Made by a program: the position numbers and the translations under genes. Positions 1 through 7,700 of a stretch of 64,000 nucleotides of DNA are shown piece after piece. Position 1 is the first letter of the stretch. Each line of letters starts with the position of its first letter. This stretch comes from Symsagittifera roscoffensis (lineage: Eukaryota > Xenacoelomorpha > Acoela > Convolutidae), in contig NC_087071.1 in NCBI RefSeq assembly GCF_963678635.1, positions 3,859,624-3,923,623 on the forward strand, given 5' to 3'. The notes below the pieces were generated by a model. The model was not told the DNA's origin. It saw nothing but the letters and a program-made list of their open reading frames with translations, and searched no databases.

Positions 1-365
1 TGAACGCCGTTAAAAACCGGGTCGGAACAATCCGTTAAGTTACTTTTTATTAGACAGTGGAACTTTGATCCATTTCAGATGGATCAACCTAAAACTCGCC
101 TTACCTCAACATAACAATTATAAAACACACTCTAGAAATTTAAATTAGTACTCACATTGTAGCACGCTCAAGAATTGGGAGTAATCAAGTCGGTAATCAA
201 CTCGAGAATTAGATAATGTAACTAAAATGAGTTTAATGTTTGTCAGTTTTAACAACAAGAACAAGTTTGTACTCTAGACTATAGTTTCTCGTGAACCATT
301 GGGACACTCAAGCTGTCCACCTTTCCACCGAAGGTTCACTCTAGTCCAGTTTAGAATAATACTCC
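1..365 (-). repeat. Outer fragment of the 3' LTR of element B
   Basis: This stretch aligns base for base, without gaps, with 44980-45344 of B's 5' LTR; I count two substitutions. It stops exactly where element A's LTR starts (TGTAAC at 366). The rest of the same LTR resumes at 23345. It is therefore the outer part of B's 3' LTR, split by insertion of A; its first ~247 bp lie left of the window. It keeps the antisense AATAAA (46-51) and the TATA-like site (118-122) of the family. Confidence 0.9.
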
Positions 366-1281
366 TGTAACATTCGTCTACTGCAGTCACACATGAGGCT
401 TAAGAAAAATAGGCCCTATAACCACTGGCTCAAGGGTCAGGGACACTATCTCTTGTGTTTTTCTACCTCAAGAACGGTCGGAGCCAGTTCGGTTCGCTTG
501 TGACATGAGACTACGACCCGTTACAGCTTAAAGGCTACTACTAAAATATCCCCCCACTCTAGAATTAGAAACGTCCCCATACTTAGGTCTCTAGATACCC
601 AAAATACATGAACGCCGTTAAAAACCGGGTTGGAACAATCCGTTAAGTTACTTTTTATTAGACAGTGTAACTTTGATCCATTTCAGATGGATCAACCTAA
701 AACTCGCCTTACCTCAACATCACAATTATAAAACACACTCTAGGAATTTAAATTAAGTACTCACATTGTAGCACGCTCAAGAACCAGGAAGTAAATAAGT
801 CGGTAAACAACTCAAGAGTTAATAAAGTAACTAAAATGAGTTTAATGTCAGTCAGTTTTAACAACAAGAACAAGTTTTTACTCTAGACTGCAAGTTCTCG
901 TGAACCATTGGGACACTCTAGCTGTCCACCTTTCCACCGAAGGTTCACTCTGGTCCAGTCAATAATAGTATTCCAATCGTGATAATCCAACTCGTGGGAA
1001 TGCTCTCGTCTCTGTTTCAGATGGGACAGCTCTACTCTAGGTTATTATTGCTTTCGAAATTGCGAATAGCAATTTCCCACCGATCTTTCTAGCAACTTTC
1101 CCGCGATTGTTACTCAATTGTTCTGAAATTGTTCTGATCTCTTTTTCTGATTTTCAGTTCTCACGAGAAAATCGTGCATGACAGGTTCCATTCGAAATTT
1201 TGAAAAATTAAATTTCACTCCAAAATCAAGTGTTTTTTGCTTCTCTCAAGGTCAAACTTCCAAATATGACCGACTGGCACA
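366..1281 (-). repeat. 3' LTR of element A (916 bp)
   Basis: It matches 22426-23341 at a constant offset of 22,060; I see only two substitutions (around 1085 and 1092). On the coding strand it begins TGTGCCAGTC and ends GAATGTTACA, giving TGT...ACA termini. It contains a TATA-like site (726-730) followed 67 bp later by AATAAA (654-659) on the minus strand, a plausible U3-R-U5 order. CTCAAG or CTCTAG hexamers recur roughly every 50-100 bp. Confidence 0.93.
654..659 (-). promoter_or_regulatory. Candidate polyadenylation signal AATAAA in the A 3' LTR
   Basis: The plus strand reads TTTATT, which is AATAAA on the element's coding strand. The same site is at 22714-22719 (A 5' LTR), 45025-45030 (B 5' LTR) and 46-51 (B 3' LTR fragment). 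It lies about 67 bp downstream of a TATA-like site in every copy. Confidence 0.5.
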
Positions 1282-1293
1282 TACTCCCCGGAC
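1282..1293 (-). promoter_or_regulatory. Polypurine tract of element A
   Basis: On the coding strand the sequence directly before the 3' LTR is GTCCGGGGAGTA, a purine-rich run abutting TGTGCC. This is the expected place for the plus-strand primer. The same sequence abuts B's 3' LTR at 23647-23658. Very similar copies recur inside pol (see findings). Confidence 0.7.
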
Positions 1294-1711
1294 TCGAGAT
1301 CGATGTCCTCATCGCGCGCTGTCTTCTGCCAGTGAGTCCCAGAAAAACCGAGTGTTGCTCAAGATACAGTGCCAGTGGTCATTTACAGAAGTTTGCAGCA
1401 GATTTAAGCTTATCTACACCCCAAAATTCACAGCCATTTAAAATTTTCACACTATTGCTAAACAGCAACCAAAATCTGCATACACCTGCACCCTTGAATT
1501 TTCGCTTTTCAAGCCAATCATTTTAAAATCTCTTTTGTCCTATTCAATCAGGAAATTGTCATGCAGCATTTCGATTTATATAATAAATATAGTATATTAG
1601 TAACAATATTTGCTTTGTTAAAATTTCTTTTTCGTGAATCCAAGTTTCACTCGGATCCACGCTCAAGCCCCCCTTCCCTCTCAAGACTCAAGATCCATCC
1701 GATTTGCCCAT
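1294..1711 (-). other. 3' untranslated region of element A, no gene
   Basis: About 420 bp lie between the ORF3 stop (1712-1714) and the PPT. It is A/T-rich around 1560-1640 and its counterpart in B is 23659-24074. I see no conserved reading frame on the coding strand; plus-strand frames here run across the LTR boundary and are not credible genes. Confidence 0.6.
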
Positions 1712-4700
1712 TCATCTCGTGCTCTTCGCCTTGGAGGTACTGCATCCTGAAGTGCTAGATGCGGCAAACTGTCTCAACAGTTCCTCTTCATCATCGGAAC
1801 TAATCACAATCTCCTCCCAAGCCTTCAGCTGTTCATAGGATCGCATCCATTCTCTCTGCTCCTGCAATCTCTTTGCTTGGTTGGGTAGTGCCTTCACCCT
1901 AGCTTCTCGGTTCAAGCAAAAGGAGTTGTGCAGGCTCAAGCTCACGTTCTTCGCCAGGTCTTCCTCTAGTATCGACTCCCTCGCTTTGGTATTGTCTCTA
2001 GACATCTTACCCACTCTTTTCCATCCTGTCGTGATCGCATTACGATGGGTTAGTAGGGGTCTCTTGAAAGCTTCCGGCCCAATCTCGGCCTGGAACTGTC
2101 GATACTCTTTTTGATGTTTTCTCATGTGATCTTTCGTTGTCATGTACAAGCAAGACGTCAGTGTCGCCCGAAACCATGGAAAGTACCTCAAGCGACTCCA
2201 TACGTGCCTGACTTCCGTCGGTATGGCGAATACTTTGCACGCAGTCTCAAACAACTCGAGTCTCCTGCTGTAGTCTATCGCGTATATTGACTCAGCCGTT
2301 GGCGTCGTCGCCTCCCGATACTTCGTTATATTCTCTTCTATCCATCTCAGAGCTAACATCGTACTCACTACTAAGAGCGTCACCTTCTGCCGGTGATCCG
2401 GTAGTCCGATCGACCGAATCTCTTCCACATCCCACACCAGGCAAAGGTTCTTGTGATCTGGATACCACACCGTTTGTGCCAAACAGTGGCATGGGCATTC
2501 CCCATGAGAGATCTCAATGCTCCTGAGATTACGCTCCCCTGAGGCTTCCAAGAGAGGCTCAAGCTCCATCATTTTCTCGTGCATCGTGTCGTTGTCTTCC
2601 AGGTTCGGAGTACTTCCCACAGGTTTCCCGATCACGTTTTGTCTCTCGTGATCGCTCGTGTTTTCTCTTTCCAACTTCAGAAGATCTTCTCCCCAGATTT
2701 CGCTTAAGTCATCTCTCAATTCTTTTGGTACTGTCCCTTTGATTTTTCTCAACAACTTGTGCGAGTGATGCGACATCCGAGCCAACCTCACGCACTTGGG
2801 CACTGAGAAGGCCTTGTCCACCAGTATTCTCTGGCTGGACACTTCCACCATCGCCATGTGTAGCGGGTAGTGACTTCCGCACAAGTTGGCCATCATTGAC
2901 CCTATCAGCGATTTCGCGTTCAATGGCAAGCCATAAGCTTCGCTCATGGGAAATCCCATTTCCGCCTCAAGACCAACCTTCCAGCTCCGGATGTGTTTTT
3001 GAGTCACCTGCAACACCCCGGGCCATGATTCCACGCTCAACGCCGTCACTAAATGATGTTCAGACTCCAGTCTCTCCAGTGCCTGCAGACCACACATTCT
3101 CGAGAAGAATCCGAGAGCTGTCGCTATATTCACCGTGGTTCTCGCGTAACATTCCGCTATTATTTGCACTTCACTTTTCTCCCTTTCTGTGATGTCTTCG
3201 AACCAAGTGACCAGGTCTTCTTTTTGAAACGACAGTATTCTGACGCATGACCGTCCATCGCAGATGTGCTCTCCGTTCCCACACGTCGAATCCAGACAGC
3301 TACCCGGCTCCAATTTCTTCACTGACCCGGGGTCGCTCGTCCTTTCGCTTGGCTCTTGCATCTGGGGCGTGATTAGCTTATGTAGCACACTCAACTTCGC
3401 CAGATCTTCATCTTCCGTTGGTGCTAACCTCACTCGCTCTGTGGTTTCCTCGATTAGACTTGCATGGGGATGTGGACACCAGGAGGGTCTTAGTAGCTTC
3501 CATATCACTCCCAAGTTCGTGGTTAACAAGCCATTTCCACCGCCCATGTTCACTTCAACTCTCTTGTTTGAGCGCGGTATGCTTATCACCTCTGGTGTTT
3601 TCTCAAGAATCAGGCCCAGGCTCGGCCCCTCTTTCTCCACCGCGTCTATCTCCATTATTTTTTCTGTCCAAAACTTCAGTAGCTCCGCTACCTCATGGTT
3701 TCTGTGGGCTCCTCCAGCTTCCGAGTCTAAGAAGGGATTGTAGGCCATTCCCATCACTCCAGACACATGTTGGTATTCCCCCTTCTCACTGAGTCTCGAG
3801 TACTGTTCTGACGAGGCCAGGTTACGGTGAACATCATGTTCTTCCTCGAACTTCTTATTAGAGAACCTCCGTACCTCGTCCAGCTTCCGATGGTTCTCTA
3901 AGGATAGTCTGGAACCATCTTCTTTCTCTATTCCTGTACTCTGATATACGTTCAAGATGATCGTTGAGACTCTTTTCTCCATGGATTTACTTCCACTTGC
4001 TCTCTGGTGGCATGCCAGGATGGTGCTATCAGACATCATTGACATTATCCATCTCAAGAAACATGTGGCATCTTTTCTTCTAGCCAGGCTCAAGCCTGAA
4101 TTGTCCCTGGCCACGTGTTGCATCAGTGCCTGATACACCTCTAGCTTCTTGCTTCCCAACTTCAGCCTGTCACACGAGGTCAATGTCTCCAACTCTATTC
4201 CCACCAGACTCCAGGTGAACATTAATTGTCCCGCAGTTCTAACGAAGGGATTCGCCATTAGTGGCGGAGCTGATGAGGATGTTCTCATCGCCTCTTCAAA
4301 ATGATCCTTCAACAAACTCTGCCAGGACCTCTTCAGATGACTTGCCATCTCTATCTTATTAACCTCGGCTTTTTGCTGGGTGGCCCAATTGCGTCGCCTG
4401 CGAGCTATTCCACTGTCCAACTTCTTCAAGCAGTCCTCCATTTCCTTCAATGTTTCGAGGGCCACCCACCACGTCCGGGAAGTGTTCCTCGTCTTGTTCC
4501 TCTCCAATGGATCACTCGTCACTTGTTTGCCCATGTCCTGATGTGCCTTCGAGATCCATTCTTTGCCGATCTCCACTTCCCCTACCTGTCCGTTCGTTGA
4601 ACCTCTCTTCACGTTTACCTTCTGAGGCTTGAAGTCTTCTTCTGACGTCGAACTGGTGGAAACCTCTATTTCCTTTTCTACTTCAAGTGGTTTCCTGAGC

Positions 4701-7700
4701 TCCGAGCTGTTCTTGTATGCCGCCGTCTTGCATCGGGCCAAAACGATGGGCGCCGTCTCTCTCAAGTTTCCTTCCGAAACAGCATCCACTGAAGGACTAC
4801 CCCATCCTTCCACTTCTCTCTTCCTCTTGCGAGTCTTCACATCTCTGCTCGAGGGTGTTGTGGCTATCATCATTGATTCGACCTCTCCATCCACTCCTTC
4901 CAACTCTTGCCTCCCCCCTGCTCGAGCCTTAAGGATATTAGTACTCTTAATCATATTACTAGTCCCAACCTTATCCCTTTTTATATCATCAACCATTTTA
5001 TCCACAGTTTTTTGTTTCAGAGTAGAGCTGTCCTCACATTTCTCTTTTCTAGTCTTCGATCGTGCGTTCCTCAGCTCCACTAGCTTGTTCAGCAGCTCTT
5101 TTCTTGCTTTCTCATCCAGGCCCGTTCCTATCAGGAGCGGTTCCCCGAATCTCACTACTGCGTCCCACAGTTCCTTCTTGAACTTGTCCAGCGTCGTCTC
5201 GCTGCCCACTTCTCGATTGAATTCCCCCAGGAATTCCTGCCAAGCGTCATCCTCGAGAGATCCCAAGAATATGTCCCTGTTCCCTTCGAACGTGTTCTTC
5301 TCCCTTTCCTCCGAGCTCAAGAGTAACATCCCCATATTGAAGGTCTCACCTGCCAATGGCAACTCTAGGTTCTTCCGCGGGGACGGGTTCAGAGGTGGTG
5401 TGGTAGTATCTGCCCAATTCTCTTCGCTCAAGTCTTTCAACAGCTCTTGAGTGGTGAGTTCCTCCCCTGATGGCCCTGGTTCAGGTGTATTCCCCACCTC
5501 CATGTCTTCTCCAGCTTCACTGAGAGTTTCATCCATACTCTCTTCCTCTGATTCATTTCTTCTTCTCTCGAGAATTCTTTTGAATCGATCCTCAACGGGT
5601 CCACTCCTCTTGTCTCCAGGCGTGTCTACAGACAGTGGTGACGTTGTCGTAGGATCCAGCTTTTTATATTCCGTCAGGGCTACATGCAGTTGACCTGCTG
5701 CATCTAGTTCTGTTCCCTCCTGTGTCACTTCTACTTGTTCCAAGCCATAGGGTGCCTTGTATTTTCTCGTGGCAAATTTCATTTCGTCCACCAATGCGAC
5801 GTGTCCCTCCATCACGATCATCCTGCCATCATCCCATATGGGTAGCATATTCTCAAGTCCTTCCTTCTCAAGAGTCCTCAAGACTTTCCGCACCTCATAT
5901 CCAGGGGGCTGCGAACCTCTACTCTTTTTCGCTTGCGTCGTCCACGAATTTACCTTCCTCTCGCTGGTGTGGAAGTAGACTGCCGCCGTGTAGCCGATGA
6001 ACAGGGGATCCCAGCCATCCGTGAAATGCCTCTGCGTTTCCTCCGTCATCATCTTCGCCATTATGGAGGGAACCACCAAGGGACTATTCATTCCCAAGGT
6101 CATCCTCCTGACTGTCGGGAACTCAGGCATGGTGGCTGGTAGGATTTCTTTCTCCATTATGGCCTCCAGCTCCCTCTTGACTAGTGCAAAGCACTCCTTC
6201 CAGGCGGGGATTCTCAAGACTTCTCGTCCGTTGGCCGTCAATGGGTTTAGGTTCCAAAACTTTGGATACATTTCAATGGGGCCCTCTCGCTTGCCTCCCA
6301 TTCTACATTGCATTTGTCCCCTGAAGTTGCACACCATCATCTCGGCATCCTTCACTTTTCCGAAGAGTACCGTGTTGCTCATACGCGCCCTGAGCACCTC
6401 CTGCTGACACCAATTCAGCGCTGTACCATCCAGTACGCTGATGAGACTCAAGTGCGTCACCGAGTGACGATACGTTATCACCAGGGGATCTGGAAACGCG
6501 TACGTCACTGCTGGACCATAGATGCAGGTCACCACCTCCTCTAGACCCCGGATTATCCCCATTGGGTCCGACCTCATTGCCAGGCACAGGTCCGTCAACA
6601 GAGGCATCCCTCTGTTCGCCTTCTCCCATTCTTCTCTCGAGGTTGGGTTCTCATCTTCACCCGTCATGTATCGATTCTGCATCATGAGGTATTGCACCAG
6701 CAGTGTCTTCAACCCTGCGGCACACTTGTAGGAGCTGGTCTCAATGCTCGTGTGGACTCTCCCCATAGACAGAGGTTCTCCATATTCCATTAACCGATGA
6801 AACGATACCAATTCCCCATGGGTCAAGAGTACTAGTGCCAGATACCCATCAACTCGAAGTGTCTCCACTCCTTGACTAAACATGTATGCTGGGCCCATGT
6901 TGAACAAGTATCTGGGGTAAACCAAATACAGGGCCAAGAGCAGGCTGATGGACATGCCCAGTATCTCCTGTACGAAGGCTCCGAAGATAGTCGCCGTGGT
7001 GCCGAACACTCCTGCCAAGAATTCTCTCTCCCAGCAAGGACTCAAGAACTTGAGAATCTCGTAATCTCTCCTAGTCTTCAATTCGCCGTTGGCGTGCTCT
7101 CTCCAAAATCCTCCAATCGTCACTTCATTGGCGGCCGAGACAAATCTAACCACCGTCATGTCTCTCGTTTCAGCTAGCTCCAGTTGCTTCTCTAGAAAAC
7201 TCCAGATTTGTTTCACGAGGAGTGGTGCTTCCTCCCTCGTCTTATTCGTGACGTTCTCCAGCCTTGGTGTCAGGAATGGCCACCAGCCATTCTCTTGAGT
7301 CAAGCGATATTTCATCGATTCTAACTGTTTCTCCGTCTCGACCACATTTCTTCTCTCGTTGCTGGGACCTCTAGTCCTGCTGGTGGAATTTGCGACTTTC
7401 ACATCCATACTCCGGAACCACAGGCTGGCCGTCAACTGGTTTATCGCCGGTTGGTCGTCCCCGATGACTGGGCTGAACTTGAGTTGTCTAGCAAAGTTCG
7501 ATATCTCTAGCAAGAGTACCTCATCCAATACAATCAGGACGTCGGCCAGTCCGTAAAAGCCCCTCAGTGCATGAGATATGTCAGCCCATGCCGCCGGCAA
7601 TTCTGATTTGTAAAGCCTCAAGTTCAATGGCTCCAGCTCTCGATTGGGGGCTGCCATCAGAATCCGCCATTCACTCCCTTCTGCTATCAGGATCAAGACC

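Noticed and set aside
1151-1157. TTTTCAG on the plus strand inside the LTRs.
   Set aside because: It is antisense to the element and there is no coding sequence downstream on that strand; it may matter only for antisense transcripts.
1178-1441. Plus-strand frame starting MTGSIRNFEKLNFTP, repeated at 23238 and 23543.
   Set aside because: It recurs because it lies in the LTR; downstream it diverges at each LTR boundary, and no family is recognisable.
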